Assembly: GCF_026240945.1 (NCBI RefSeq)
Contig: NZ_JAPFPY010000012.1
Span: forward strand, 62,001 to 126,000
Source of the DNA: Mycolicibacterium sp. J2
GTDB lineage: Bacteria > Actinomycetota > Actinomycetes > Mycobacteriales > Mycobacteriaceae
DNA: 64,000 bases
Direction of reading: 5' to 3'
Position numbers and translations under genes: made by a program. Below the pieces are notes generated by a model. It saw only the letters and a program-made list of their open reading frames with translations. It had not been told where the DNA came from and did not search any database. Positions 50,795 through 60,861 of the stretch are shown here, one piece after another (position 1 is the stretch's first letter; every line of letters begins with the position of its first letter).

Positions 50795-53700
50795 CTATCC
50801 CCCCAGGCAGCCCGGACCCAGCAAGGCCTTGAGATCACCCATCAGCGCAGAGGACGGCGTCACCCGCAACGACTGGTCCAACTCCAAGGTGGTGATCCGC
50901 TCCCCGCTGATCAGTCGCAGGTGGACCTGCGACACACCCGGGTGGCGGGCCAGCACCTGCTTGAGCGCGGTCACCTTGTCCAAGGTGCACTGCCGGGTCG
51001 GCAGGCTCAACGCGAGAGGCCGGTCCGGCTGGGCATTCGAAAAATCGGGCACCACAAGGTCATTGGCGATCAGCGAGATCCGGTCATCGCGTTTGGCCAC
51101 CTTGGCGCCGACCAGGACCACGGCATCATCGGCGATATCGGCCCCGAACGCCGAGTAGGTCTGCGGGAAGAACAGCACCTCGATACCGCCGGTGAGGTCC
51201 TCCAGCTGGGCCGAGGCCCACGGCAGACCGTTCTTGTTGACGCGACGGTTGACCGAGGCCAGGATGCCGCCGACGCGCACCTGGGTGTCGTTGGCGATAT
51301 CGCCTTCCAGGATCGCCGGGATCTGCGTGTCCACCTGTGCGGTCAGCAGGTGCGCCACCCCGTCGAGCGGATGGCCGGACACGTACAGGCCCAGCATCTC
51401 CCGTTCCAGCGCCAGCTTGTGCTTGTCGTCCCACTCCCCCTCGGGCACCGGCATGGTGAAGACCGACTCGATGCCGGTATCACCGTCGCCGCCCCCGAAC
51501 AGGTCGAACTGACCGATCGCCTCGGCCTTCTTGGTGCCCAGGACCGAATCCACGGCATCGGCGTGCACCAGGAACAAGCCCTTGCGGGGATGGCCGAGCG
51601 AGTCGAACGCCCCGGCCTTGATTAGTGATTCCGTCACCTTCTTGTTGCAGGCGGTGATGTCCACCTTGTTCAGGTAATCGGAGAAATCGGTGTACTTCCC
51701 CTTGTCGCGGCGCCCGGCGATGATCGACTGCACCACGTTGGCACCGACGTTGCGGACACCACCGAGCCCGTACCGGATGTCGTTGCCCACCGAGGCGAAG
51801 TTGTGCACCGATTCGTTGACATCCGGTGGTAGCACGGTGATCCCGAGCCGTCGGCAATCCGACAGGTACACCGCGGCCTTGTCCTTGTCGTCACCGACCG
51901 AGGTGAGCAACCCGGCCATGTATTCGGCCGGGTAGTTCGCCTTGAGGTAGGCCGTCCAGAACGACACCAGGCCGTAGCCGGCGGCGTGCGACTTGTTGAA
52001 CGCGTACCCGGCGAACGGAAGGATGGTGTCCCACAACGCCTTCACCGCGGCCTCGGAGAAACCGTTGGCCGTCATGCCCTCCTTGAAGCCCTTGTACTCG
52101 GCCTCGAGCACTTCGAGCTTCTTCTTGCCCATCGCCTTGCGCAGCGCATCGGCCTTGCCCATGGTGTAGGACGCGACCTTCTGGGCGATGAACATGATCT
52201 GCTCTTGGTAGACGATCAGGCCGTAGGTCTCGGCCAGAATGTCCTTGAGCGGTTCCTCCAGCTCGGGGTGGATCGGCTTGATCGGCTGGCGACCGTTCTT
52301 GCGGTCGGCGTAGTCGTTGTGCGCGTTCATGCCCATCGGGCCGGGGCGGTACAGCGCCAGCACCGCGACGATGTCGTTGAAGCCGGTGGGCTGCATGCGG
52401 CGCAGCAGATCCCGCATCGGGCCGCCGTCGAGCTGGAACACCCCGAGGGTGTCGCCGCGGGACAGCAGTTCGTAGGTGGCCGGGTCGTCCAGCGGCAGGT
52501 GATCCATGTCCAGATCGATGCCGCGGTTGGCCTTGATGTTCTCCAGCGCGTCACCGATGACGGTGAGGTTGCGCAGGCCCAGGAAGTCCATCTTCAGCAG
52601 GCCGATGGCCTCGCACGACGGGTAGTCCCAGCCGGTGATGATCGCGCCGTCCTGCGCGCGTTTCCACATCGGGATGGCGTCGATGAGCGGCTCGGAGCTC
52701 ATGATGACCGCGCAGGCGTGCACGCCGGCGTTGCGGACCAGCCCCTCCAGCCCGCGGGCGGTCTCGTAGATGGTGCGGACGTCGGGGTCGGTGTCGATCA
52801 GCCCGCGCACCTCGGCGGCTTCCTTGTACCGCTCGTGGTTGGGGTCGGTGATCCCGGACAGCGGGATGTCCTTGGCCATGATCGGCGGCGGCAGCGCCTT
52901 GGTGATCCGGTCGGCGATGGCGAAGCCCGGCTGGCCGTAGTGCACCCGAGCCGAGTCCTTCAGCGCCGCTTTGGTTTTGATGGTGCCGAAGGTGATGACC
53001 TGGGCCACCCGGTCGCTGCCCCACTTCTCCGAGGCGTAGCGCACCATCTCGCCGCGGCGGCGGTCGTCGAAGTCGATGTCGATATCGGGCGCCGACGGGC
53101 GCTCCGGGTTGAGGAACCGCTCGAACAGCAGGCCGTGCGGGATCGGGTCGATGTTCGTGATGCCCATGGCGTAGGCCACCAGTGAGCCGGCCGCCGACCC
53201 ACGGCCGGGCCCGACCCGGATGTTGACCGACTGCGCGTAGGTGATCAGGTCGGCCACGATCAGGAAGTACGACGGGAAACCCTTGTCGCAGATGACCTTG
53301 ATCTCGTAGTCGGCGCGGTCGAGGTATTCCTGCGGCACCCCGTCCGGGAAGCGCCGGTTCAGGCCGGCGTGCACCTCGTGGCGCAGCCAGCTGGCCTGAT
53401 CGTGCCCGTCGGGGATGGGGAAGATGGGCATCCGGTCGCGCGGGGCCCACACGTCGGCGTAGGACTGCACCCGTTCGGCGATCAGCAGGGTGGAGTCGCA
53501 CGCCCCGGGCACCTGCGGGTCCCACAGCGCCCGCATATCGGCAGCCGACTTGAGGTAGTAACCGTCACCGTCGAACTTGAACCGGGCCGGATCCGAGAGC
53601 GTCTTGCCGGTCTGGATGCACAGCAGCGCCTCGTGGTTGTGTGACGCCTCGCGCGTCACGTAATGGCAGTCGTTGGTGGCCAGCGGGGGGATGCCGAGCT

Positions 53701-54337
53701 TGCGGCCGACCTCGAGCAGCCCTTCGCGGACCCGGCGCTCGATCTCGATGCCGTGGTCCATCAATTCCAGGAAGAAGTTCTCCTTGCCGAAGATGTCCTG
53801 CCACTTTGCCGCGGCCTCGACCGCTTCCTTCTCGTGGCCCAGCCGCAGCCGGGTCTGCACCTCACCGGACGGGCAGCCGGTGGTGGCGATGATGCCGGCG
53901 GAATGTTCGGCGATGATCTCGGCGTCCATCCGTGACCACTTGCCGAGCTGACCCTCGAACGAGGCCAGCGAGGACAGCTTGAACAGGTTGCGCAGCCCGG
54001 TCGCGTTCTCGGCGACCATCGTCATGTGGGTGTAGGAGCCGCTGCCCGAGACGTCGTCGCCCTTCTGGCTGGGGTCACCCCACGTGACGCGCTTGGTCTC
54101 GAAGCGCGACGCCGGCGCGATGTAGGCCTCGATACCGATGATCGGCTTGATGCCCGCCTCGGTGGCCTTGTTGTAGAACTCACTGGCGCCGAACATGTTT
54201 CCGTGGTCGGTCATGCCGATGGCGGGCATCTCCAGGCGCTGCGCCTCGGCGATCATCGGCTTGACCTTCGCCGCACCGTCGAGCATGGAGTATTCGGTGT
54301 GGTTGTGTAAGTGCACGAAGGACCGGTGAGAGCTCAT
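50795..54337 (-). CDS. dnaE1: DNA polymerase III alpha subunit, replicative
   Basis: Main chromosomal replicase. 1180 aa, full length. N-terminal PHP domain ([17 protein letters not shown], residues 7-23; [10 protein letters not shown]), whose exonuclease activity proofreads in mycobacteria; catalytic palm Asp in PDIDIDFDD (417-425) with a third Asp in [10 protein letters not shown]. The helix-hairpin and OB regions follow ([13 protein letters not shown]). TAGACT (minus 54352-54347) 9 nt before the ATG suggests a near-leaderless mRNA. Divergent from the ABC transporter genes. Confidence 0.98.
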   Translation of the reverse strand: MSSHRSFVHLHNHTEYSMLDGAAKVKPMIAEAQRLEMPAIGMTDHGNMFGASEFYNKATEAGIKPIIGIEAYIAPASRFETKRVTWGDPSQKGDDVSGSGSYTHMTMVAENATGLRNLFKLSSLASFEGQLGKWSRMDAEIIAEHSAGIIATTGCPSGEVQTRLRLGHEKEAVEAAAKWQDIFGKENFFLELMDHGIEIERRVREGLLEVGRKLGIPPLATNDCHYVTREASHNHEALLCIQTGKTLSDPARFKFDGDGYYLKSAADMRALWDPQVPGACDSTLLIAERVQSYADVWAPRDRMPIFPIPDGHDQASWLRHEVHAGLNRRFPDGVPQEYLDRADYEIKVICDKGFPSYFLIVADLITYAQSVNIRVGPGRGSAAGSLVAYAMGITNIDPIPHGLLFERFLNPERPSAPDIDIDFDDRRRGEMVRYASEKWGSDRVAQVITFGTIKTKAALKDSARVHYGQPGFAIADRITKALPPPIMAKDIPLSGITDPNHERYKEAAEVRGLIDTDPDVRTIYETARGLEGLVRNAGVHACAVIMSSEPLIDAIPMWKRAQDGAIITGWDYPSCEAIGLLKMDFLGLRNLTVIGDALENIKANRGIDLDMDHLPLDDPATYELLSRGDTLGVFQLDGGPMRDLLRRMQPTGFNDIVAVLALYRPGPMGMNAHNDYADRKNGRQPIKPIHPELEEPLKDILAETYGLIVYQEQIMFIAQKVASYTMGKADALRKAMGKKKLEVLEAEYKGFKEGMTANGFSEAAVKALWDTILPFAGYAFNKSHAAGYGLVSFWTAYLKANYPAEYMAGLLTSVGDDKDKAAVYLSDCRRLGITVLPPDVNESVHNFASVGNDIRYGLGGVRNVGANVVQSIIAGRRDKGKYTDFSDYLNKVDITACNKKVTESLIKAGAFDSLGHPRKGLFLVHADAVDSVLGTKKAEAIGQFDLFGGGDGDTGIESVFTMPVPEGEWDDKHKLALEREMLGLYVSGHPLDGVAHLLTAQVDTQIPAILEGDIANDTQVRVGGILASVNRRVNKNGLPWASAQLEDLTGGIEVLFFPQTYSAFGADIADDAVVLVGAKVAKRDDRISLIANDLVVPDFSNAQPDRPLALSLPTRQCTLDKVTALKQVLARHPGVSQVHLRLISGERITTLELDQSLRVTPSSALMGDLKALLGPGCLGG

Positions 54338-54486
54338 AGGAACGCCAGTCTATGGGTGCCCACCGACAGTTCTCGGCGTGTCGCGTGACGTGTCTGGTCA
54401 CCCGGCGTGGGGCGCGGCGGCCGCCTCGGTGTGACCCCGCGACCGTAGGTCTCACATACCCTGCGACGGCTGTATCGTATGACTCC

Positions 54487-55419
54487 GTGATCGAGCTCAA
54501 TAACGTCGCCAAGACATTCGGCGGCAGCGTGCCCGCCCTGCGCGACGTGAGCTTTTCCGTTCCCACCGGGTCCGTCTGCGCGTTGCTGGGGCACAACGGC
54601 GCCGGGAAGACGACGACGGTGAACATCCTGTCGACCCTGCTGAAACCGTCGTCCGGTACCGCGCTCGTCGCCGGCTACGACGTCGTGCGGGAATCGGCAC
54701 AGGTGCGCCGCAGTATCGGCGTCACCGGCCAGGATGCCGCGTTGGATCTGCGCCTGACCGGCCGGGAGAACCTGGTGCTGTTCGGTCGGCTGCGGGGTCT
54801 GCGCCGGGCCGAGGCCCGCGCCAGGGCCGAGGAGCTGATCACCCAGTTCGACATGGGTCATGCGGCCGACCGTCAGGTCAGCGGCTACTCCGGCGGTATG
54901 CGGCGGCGGATCGACATCGCCGTCTCCCTGGTCGTGATGCCCAAGGTGCTGTTCCTCGACGAGCCGACCACCGGCCTCGATCCGCGCAGCCGCCGCGATG
55001 TGTGGAACCTGGTGTCGTCGTTGAAAGCCCAGGACATCACGGTCCTGCTGACCACCCAGTATCTCGAGGAAGCCGATATCCTCAGCGACTCGATCGTCAT
55101 CCTGAACCACGGCCAGATCGTGGCGAAGGGAACGGCGGACGAGCTCAAGCGCCAGACCGGTTCCAGCTACTGCGAGATGACGGCGCTCAACTCCGACGAT
55201 CTGCCGCGGATCGCCGCGGCCCTCGCCGATTTCCACGAGGTCGAGGTGGACGCCGAGACCAGCACCGTGTCGGTGCCCGCGCCGCAAGGGGTGGCGACCC
55301 TGTCGGAGGTGTTCCGCCGGATCGACGAGCTGGGCGTCGAACTGCTGGACATCTCGCTGCGCAGGCCGTCGCTCGACGAGGTGTTCCTGCATCTCACCAC
55401 TCCGGCAACGACACCGTGA
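54487..55419 (+). CDS. ABC transporter ATPase, DrrA-like
   Basis: 310 aa, GTG 54487 placed 8 nt after TATCGT (54473-54478), a probable leaderless promoter. Walker A LGHNGAGKTTT, Q-loop VTGQD, signature YSGGMRRR, Walker B VLFLDEPTTGLDPRSR, and the C-terminal DrrA-type extension (RPSLDEVFLHLT). Members power ABC-2 exporters of drugs or lipids, such as DrrABC for phthiocerol dimycocerosates. Overlaps the first permease as GTGA. Confidence 0.93.
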   Translation: MIELNNVAKTFGGSVPALRDVSFSVPTGSVCALLGHNGAGKTTTVNILSTLLKPSSGTALVAGYDVVRESAQVRRSIGVTGQDAALDLRLTGRENLVLFGRLRGLRRAEARARAEELITQFDMGHAADRQVSGYSGGMRRRIDIAVSLVVMPKVLFLDEPTTGLDPRSRRDVWNLVSSLKAQDITVLLTTQYLEEADILSDSIVILNHGQIVAKGTADELKRQTGSSYCEMTALNSDDLPRIAAALADFHEVEVDAETSTVSVPAPQGVATLSEVFRRIDELGVELLDISLRRPSLDEVFLHLTTPATTP

Positions 55420-56153
55420 ACGCGCAGGCGATCCTCACCGGCCGCATCCTCAGTCGCAGCCGGGTGGACCTGATCTTCGCCGTGGTGGCACCGCTGCTCG
55501 GATTGATCGGCCTGACATTTCTGCTGCGCGATGTCATCAACACCGGCGAGATGAGCTACGCACAGTACGTGCTGCCCGCCGTGGTCGTGCAGGCGATGCT
55601 CTTCGGAGCGCTGACCACCACCGACCGGGCCGCTCACGAAAAGTCCAGCGGTATGGGGGTGCGACTGCGCACCCTACCGATATCGCAGTATTCATCGCTG
55701 ATCGCCCGGATGAACTACTGCCTCATCCGCGGCGTGCTGGCCATCGTCGCCTCGGTCGCCGCCGCGGTGGTGTTCGGTTTCCGGTTCTCGACCGGGTTCG
55801 GTAACGCGGCAGCCTTTTTCGCCCTCGCCCTGGTGCTCACGCTTGCGCTGTCACTGGGTGCGGATGCCACCGGGACCAAGGCCGGACGCACCGAGGTGGC
55901 TAGTCAACTGCTCATGGTGCCGCAGCTGCTCCTGGTCCTGCTCTCCACCGGGGTTGCCCCGCTGGAGTCGTTCCCGACCTGGTTGCAGCCCTTCGTGCAC
56001 TACCAGCCCATTTCCCAGATCACCGAAACCCTGCGCGGTTTCACCAGCGGACATGTTCAGCCGGGGAACCTGCTGGCCAGCCTGGCCTGGTGCGCCGGGC
56101 TGCTGATGGTCTTCGGGTGGCTCGCGCTCCGGTTGCAGAGGCGGACCCAGTGA
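55416..56153 (+). CDS. ABC-2 type permease, DrrB/C-like (first)
   Basis: 245 aa, GTG 55416. Six hydrophobic segments of the ABC2_membrane fold, with the conserved cytoplasmic loop RAAHEKSSGMGVRLRTLPIS and the late FPTWLQPFVHYQPISQITETLRGF that marks this family. Works with the upstream ATPase and the next permease. Overlaps the second permease gene as GTGA. Confidence 0.9.
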   Translation: MNAQAILTGRILSRSRVDLIFAVVAPLLGLIGLTFLLRDVINTGEMSYAQYVLPAVVVQAMLFGALTTTDRAAHEKSSGMGVRLRTLPISQYSSLIARMNYCLIRGVLAIVASVAAAVVFGFRFSTGFGNAAAFFALALVLTLALSLGADATGTKAGRTEVASQLLMVPQLLLVLLSTGVAPLESFPTWLQPFVHYQPISQITETLRGFTSGHVQPGNLLASLAWCAGLLMVFGWLALRLQRRTQ

Positions 56154-56968
56154 ACGACTCGGGCAACGACATGGCCGCCGGGGCGCCGCGCCAGAATTCC
56201 GTCCTCACCGAGAGCTGGATCTTCGCCGGCAGGCTGTTCGTCCAATGGCGACGGTATCCGACGGTCCCCTTGCAGTCCCTGCTGTTTCCCACCGTCCTCT
56301 TGATCACCTACAGCCTGCTGGTCGGCAAGTCGATGGTCCGGCTCACCGGCAGCAGCGGACTCGATGTGCTGATCCCCGTGTGTGCGGTGGCGGGCGCGCT
56401 GTCAGGTTCCCTGGGGGCCGGGATGACGATGCCCTACGACCGGGAAAGTGGACTGCTCACCCGGCTCTGGATCACCCCGGTGCACCGGGCCAGCGCACTG
56501 ACCGGCATCCTGCTGGCCGAGGCGCTGCGCACGTTCGCCGGGACCGCGTTGATTCTGGCCACCGGTTATGCGCTCGGTTTCCGGTTCCACGGCAATGTCG
56601 TGGCGCTGCTCGCGTACCTGATCATCCCCAGTCTCGTCGTCGTGGTCTTCGCGACCATCGTGGTCTCGTTGGCCTTGCGTCCCGAGGGTCGCACCATCTT
56701 GGCCTGGGCCGGGACCGGCAGCATGGGGTTGGCCTTCGCGGCGCTCATCCCCCTCGACAAGATCCCGGCCATGTTGCGACCGGTCGCGCAGGCTCAGCCC
56801 GTGGCGCCCTCGATCGAGGCCATGCGAGCGCTGTCCAACGGCGCAGGCGGGATCTGGATACCGCTGGCGCTCACCGTCGGTTGGATCGTGGTGATCGGCG
56901 CCGCGTTCGGCCCGTTGGCCGTGCGCAGCTACCGCCAGGCCGCCGAGACCGGCAAAGTCGGCGAGTGA
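56150..56968 (+). CDS. ABC-2 type permease, DrrB/C-like (second)
   Basis: 272 aa, GTG 56150. A hydrophilic N-terminus (about 25 residues) is followed by six transmembrane segments. The YDRESGLLTRLWITPVHRAS loop and IPLDKIPAMLRPVAQAQPVAPSIEAMRAL block match the DrrB/C family. Completes a three-gene exporter (ATPase plus two permeases). Its neighbours encode a UDP-sugar dehydrogenase and glycosyltransferases, so cargo may be a glycolipid; this is inference. Confidence 0.9.
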   Translation: MNDSGNDMAAGAPRQNSVLTESWIFAGRLFVQWRRYPTVPLQSLLFPTVLLITYSLLVGKSMVRLTGSSGLDVLIPVCAVAGALSGSLGAGMTMPYDRESGLLTRLWITPVHRASALTGILLAEALRTFAGTALILATGYALGFRFHGNVVALLAYLIIPSLVVVVFATIVVSLALRPEGRTILAWAGTGSMGLAFAALIPLDKIPAMLRPVAQAQPVAPSIEAMRALSNGAGGIWIPLALTVGWIVVIGAAFGPLAVRSYRQAAETGKVGE

Positions 56969-57016
56969 ACCGACGCTTTCGGCCCGTCCCGGTGCCCTGA
57001 CCGCCAGACGGGACGG

Positions 57017-58318
57017 TCAGACCAGGTAGGTCCAGCCGTCCTTGATCCACCACTCCTTGTCCAGGCACATCCGGCCGTCGATCACCGTCTTGTTGCGCAC
57101 GACCGCGCTCAGGTCCGACGGATTGATCTCGACGAACTCCGACCACTCGGTGAGCACCATGACCACGTCGGCGTTCTGGCATGCTTCGTGCACCGAGGAG
57201 GCGTAGGACAGGGTCGGGAACAGCGCGCGGGAGTTCTCGATCGCCTTGGGGTCGTACACCGTGACCGAGGCGCCCTGCAATTGGAGCTGCCCGGCCACGT
57301 TGAGTGCCGGCGAGTCACGCACGTCGTCGGAATCCGGTTTGAACGCCGCACCCAGAATGGCGATGTTCGCGGTCTGCAGGCCACCGCCGCAGGCCTTCCT
57401 GGCGACGTCGACCATCCGGGTCCGCCTGCGCATGTTGACGTTGTCGACCTCGCGCAGGAAGGTCAACGCCTCGGATGCGCCGAGCTCGCCGGCCCGGGCC
57501 ATGAACGCCCGGATGTCCTTGGGCAGGCACCCACCGCCGAAACCGATGCCGGCGTTGAGGAACCGGCGGCCGATGCGCGCGTCGTAGCCGATCGCATCGG
57601 CGACGGCGCGGACGTCCGCGCCGACGGCATCGCAGACTTCGGCGATCGCGTTGATGAACGAAATCTTGGTCGCCAGAAAGGCATTCGCAGAAACTTTGAC
57701 CAGTTCGGCGGTCTCCGGGTCGGTCACGATGAACGGCGTACCCACGTCCAGGATGTCGGCGTAGACCTCCCTGGTGAGTGTCTCGGCGCGGCCACCCTCG
57801 TGGCGCCCCAGCACGACCCGGTCCGGTCGCAGTGTGTCCTGCACCGCGTACCCTTCCCGCAGGAATTCCGGGTTCCAGGCGATCTCGATCGTCACGCCGT
57901 GCGCCAGCGCATCGGCGCGCGAAATCAGCTTGGCGCACGTGCCAACGGGCACCGTCGATTTTCCGAGGATCAGGACGTCGCGGCGCACCAGCGGGGCGAG
58001 GTTGTCGATGACGGCCTCGACGTACCGCAGGTCCGCCGCGGATTCACCCTTCTTCTGCGGAGTTCCGACGGCGATGAAATAGAGTTCACCCCATTCGGCG
58101 GCCACGGCATAGTCGGTGGTGATGGTCAGGCGGCCCGAATCCAAATGCTTGCGCAGAAGTTCGGCCAGTCCCGGCTCGTAGAACGGGACCTCGCCGTTCT
58201 CGAGCTTGGCCACTCGCTTCGGGTCGACCTCGACGCCCAGGACGTCATGACCCATCTCGGCCATACAAACGGCATGGGTGAGCCCGAGGTATCCCAGGCC
58301 GAACACAGTCAGACGCAC
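57017..58318 (-). CDS. UDP-glucose/GDP-mannose dehydrogenase family, probable UDP-glucose 6-dehydrogenase
   Basis: 433 aa. N-terminal NAD Rossmann fold (VFGLGYLGL, residues 5-13), GTP near residue 86, KSTVPVGT, catalytic Cys264 in GGGCLPKD, and the C-terminal UDP-binding domain with GAAFKPDSDDVRDSPAL. Oxidises a nucleotide sugar to the uronic acid. GDP-mannose dehydrogenase is an alternative; the family motifs do not separate them here. Opposite strand to the exporter genes. Confidence 0.88.
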   Translation of the reverse strand: MRLTVFGLGYLGLTHAVCMAEMGHDVLGVEVDPKRVAKLENGEVPFYEPGLAELLRKHLDSGRLTITTDYAVAAEWGELYFIAVGTPQKKGESAADLRYVEAVIDNLAPLVRRDVLILGKSTVPVGTCAKLISRADALAHGVTIEIAWNPEFLREGYAVQDTLRPDRVVLGRHEGGRAETLTREVYADILDVGTPFIVTDPETAELVKVSANAFLATKISFINAIAEVCDAVGADVRAVADAIGYDARIGRRFLNAGIGFGGGCLPKDIRAFMARAGELGASEALTFLREVDNVNMRRRTRMVDVARKACGGGLQTANIAILGAAFKPDSDDVRDSPALNVAGQLQLQGASVTVYDPKAIENSRALFPTLSYASSVHEACQNADVVMVLTEWSEFVEINPSDLSAVVRNKTVIDGRMCLDKEWWIKDGWTYLV

Positions 58319-58694
58319 GACTAGATCTCCCTGTCAACGCTGTGGTCCATCGGTATACGCACGTACGCGGCGCCCGCCGCTTCGATGGTGCGGGCAACCT
58401 CATTCACCACCCAGTTCGCTCCGGTGAGACTACTTCATCGCATCGGAGAACTTCGACTTCCTCAGGGTGTTGCTCCACCTCGCGGACTGCCGCGAGCAAC
58501 GCCCGATCGTTGCGGATGCCCCACGTACGACCTGAGTCATTGCAAACTCAAGGGTATCCTTCGTGAGTGCAAATGCGTCAGGTGGCAAAGCATCGACCCC
58601 AACATGGCTGGTCGCGTCACCGAGTGACTCCCAACATCCTGACGACTCCGCAATCGAGCCACACTCGACCCACGAGAGGGACCCAGTAACCGCC
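58319..58694. other. 376-bp gap between dehydrogenase and glycosyltransferase genes
   Basis: No convincing gene. A stem-loop at 58469-58500 combines GTTGCT/AGCAAC with an inner CGCGG-N4-CCGCG. An in-frame GTG at 58563 could extend the next gene by 44 residues, but that stretch is Ser/His/Pro-rich and unlike a glycosyltransferase N-terminus. Presumably holds divergent promoters. Confidence 0.5.
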
Positions 58695-59528
58695 ATGTCC
58701 AGCCAGCTCCCCGTCATCGCCGCAATACCGAACTACAACATGGGGCACCATCTGCGGAAGCTGCTCCCGCAGGTACTCCGGCAGGGCTACAGCCGGGTGT
58801 ATGTCTTCGACGACGGCTCCACCGACGACAGCGTCGAGGTGGTCAAGGAGTTCGACGGGCAGGTCCAGATCGTCGTCGCGCCGGAGAACCAGGGTTGCAC
58901 GGCGAACCGTAACCAGGTGCTCAAGGTCATCGACGGCGACGAGCTGATCCACTTCATCGATGCCGACATGGACCTGGAAACCGAGAACATCGCCGACGTG
59001 GCCCGCGACCTGGCCGCACGGTATGCCGATCGGGGTGTGGGCGCCATCGGCGGTCTGGTCAGTCGAGCCGACGGCAGCCAGGAGCCGTACAACTTCGGAC
59101 CGGCGTTCTCCCTGCAGACCCACCTCACCGGAGTCCCGCCGGTGCTCGACCGGGTGCGCGACCGCCCGCAGCTGGCGCGCGCGATCCAGCAGGCCGTGCG
59201 CCCCGTCGTGAAGAACTTCCCCAACGTGCTGGACACCCCGACGGCCCAGGAGACCTTCTGGCTCCACGAAGGCAACATGCTGATCTTTGCCGATGTGTAC
59301 AAGTCGATCGGCGGCTACGACATCAACATGCGTAACCACGGCGCCCAGGATCTGGGCATCCGGCTGGAGAAGAGGGGCATCAAGCGGTGGTTCGATCCCA
59401 GCATCGAGGTCGTCCATCACTACATCGACGTCCGCGGTAAGAAACGCCGGAAGCAGCAGTACGAGTCACTGCGCTATCTGATCGGTAAACACGGGTTCAA
59501 GGCCTGGGCTACCGGCACGTACCGCTAG
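58695..59528 (+). CDS. Family 2 glycosyltransferase
   Basis: 277 aa from ATG 58695. GT-A fold: VIAAIPNYNMGHHLRKLLP, VYVFDDGSTDDSVEVV, and the metal-binding HFIDADMDLE. GNMLIFADVYKSIGGYD and NHGAQDLGIRLEKRG resemble the acceptor-side block of bactoprenol or rhamnosyl transferases. No transmembrane helix. Acceptor unknown, probably a surface glycan. Confidence 0.85.
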   Translation: MSSQLPVIAAIPNYNMGHHLRKLLPQVLRQGYSRVYVFDDGSTDDSVEVVKEFDGQVQIVVAPENQGCTANRNQVLKVIDGDELIHFIDADMDLETENIADVARDLAARYADRGVGAIGGLVSRADGSQEPYNFGPAFSLQTHLTGVPPVLDRVRDRPQLARAIQQAVRPVVKNFPNVLDTPTAQETFWLHEGNMLIFADVYKSIGGYDINMRNHGAQDLGIRLEKRGIKRWFDPSIEVVHHYIDVRGKKRRKQQYESLRYLIGKHGFKAWATGTYR

Positions 59529-59736
59529 TAGTACGTCCGCCGGCGAGAATTTTTTTGCAACCTGGCCTGCCCGTAAAGGCAAATGCGATAGAGGCCACAC
59601 AGCCCGTTCATAGCCGAGGCTTTCCCGGGCATCCGGCGCAACAGCAAATTCTGGACGGTTGTCGACGGCCGGCAGATCCGCTCGACGTGCGAAAACTGCC
59701 CAGTGCCAAGCGGTTTGGGTTGTTACGCTGCCACCC
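59529..59736. promoter_or_regulatory. 208-bp intergenic region with leaderless-type promoter
   Basis: Contains a run of seven T at 59550-59556 with no convincing stem before it, and TACGCT (59724-59729) 7 nt before the next ATG, a good leaderless -10. Somewhat less GC-rich than the flanking genes. Confidence 0.4.
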
Positions 59737-60855
59737 ATGGCCGAATGGGGGTTGGTCAACGGTAGGGCGCTCACCGGGCACGGTGCTGTCGGCGGTGGGC
59801 TGGCGGGATCCGTCGCGGAATCCGCGACGTCACCTGTGCGCGTGCAGATGTGGCCGCGCTGGGTGGCAAACCCGTACTTGCCCAGCCTGATCTCCTCGCT
59901 CCAGAACGCCGGTGTCGAAGCCGGGGCTTCTCCCCTGCTGTACCTCGGGGCGCGACGGCTGCGGGCCGGGGATTGGTTGCACCTGCACTGGCCGGGAGAG
60001 ACGCACCTGCACGGCAGCCGCTCGCTGTATCGGCTGCGTGCGGCAGCCATCCGGCTGCGTTTGAAGGCGCTGAAACGGCGGGGTGTGCGTATCGCGTGGA
60101 CCGCAAACAACCTGGTACCGCACGATGACCCGCACCCGAATCTCGGCCGCCAGGCTCGGCGCGATCTGCTCGCCGTCGCCGACCACGTGTTCGTCCACTT
60201 CGAGGGCGCCAGGGAGCAGCTGGCCGAAGCCTTCGGCTACCGGGGTCCCTGCACCACCGTGCACCATCCGCACTACATCGGCGACTACCAGGCGCCACCT
60301 CCGCGCGCGGAAGCCCGCGCCCAGTTCGGCATCCCGGCCGACGGTTTCGTCGCACTGGCCTTCGGCCGCATCCGCCCCTACAAAGGAGTGGGCAACGTGA
60401 TCGAGGCGTTCCAGCGCGTCGCCGGCGAGCAGGACCGCCTCATCATCGCGGGGCCACCCCAGGGTGATGTCTCGGCCGAACTGGGAATAGCCGCCGGAGA
60501 CTCGCGAATCATTCTGCACGCCAAGCATATTCCGGACGAAGAGGTGCCGGTGTATTACGGCGCTGCAGACGTGGCAGTGCTGGGCCAGCGGGCGTTCTTC
60601 ACCTCGGGCAGCGCGGTGCTGGCCCTGAGCATGGGGCGCCCGGTGGTGGGACCGACAACCCATCATCTCTCCGACCTCGCAGGAGGGCAACGGGTTTTCG
60701 CCGTCGAGACCACCGTCGACGGGCTGGCGACCGGACTGGCCCAAGCCCGCGCCGCAGCACCGACGATCGATCACGACGCCGTGCGGGCGTGGGCGTCGCA
60801 CTACGGTACATGGCAGGACGCCGCCATCCGCACGGCCAGTGTGCTGCGCTCCTGA
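59737..60855 (+). CDS. Glycosyltransferase, GT-B (GT4-like)
   Basis: 372 aa from ATG 59737. The N-terminal half has DWLHLHWPGE and TANNLVPHDDPHP. The C-terminal Rossmann domain starts at FGRIRPYKGVGNVIEAF (donor-binding Arg/Lys loop), then RLIIAGPPQG and a shortened sugar-nucleotide region VAVLGQRAFFTSGSAVLALSMGRPVVGP, where the usual E-x7-E motif is not evident. Start chosen because TACGCT lies 7 nt upstream. Convergent with the next GT4 gene. Confidence 0.82.
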   Translation: MAEWGLVNGRALTGHGAVGGGLAGSVAESATSPVRVQMWPRWVANPYLPSLISSLQNAGVEAGASPLLYLGARRLRAGDWLHLHWPGETHLHGSRSLYRLRAAAIRLRLKALKRRGVRIAWTANNLVPHDDPHPNLGRQARRDLLAVADHVFVHFEGAREQLAEAFGYRGPCTTVHHPHYIGDYQAPPPRAEARAQFGIPADGFVALAFGRIRPYKGVGNVIEAFQRVAGEQDRLIIAGPPQGDVSAELGIAAGDSRIILHAKHIPDEEVPVYYGAADVAVLGQRAFFTSGSAVLALSMGRPVVGPTTHHLSDLAGGQRVFAVETTVDGLATGLAQARAAAPTIDHDAVRAWASHYGTWQDAAIRTASVLRS

Positions 60856-60861
60856 CGTGCT

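Noticed and set aside
58469..58500. Terminator between the dehydrogenase and GT2 genes
   Set aside because: A stem-loop exists but it is not next to either 3' end and no T-tract follows; both flanking genes diverge from this gap.
59550..59556. Run of seven T as an intrinsic terminator after the GT2 gene
   Set aside because: No stable stem immediately precedes it.
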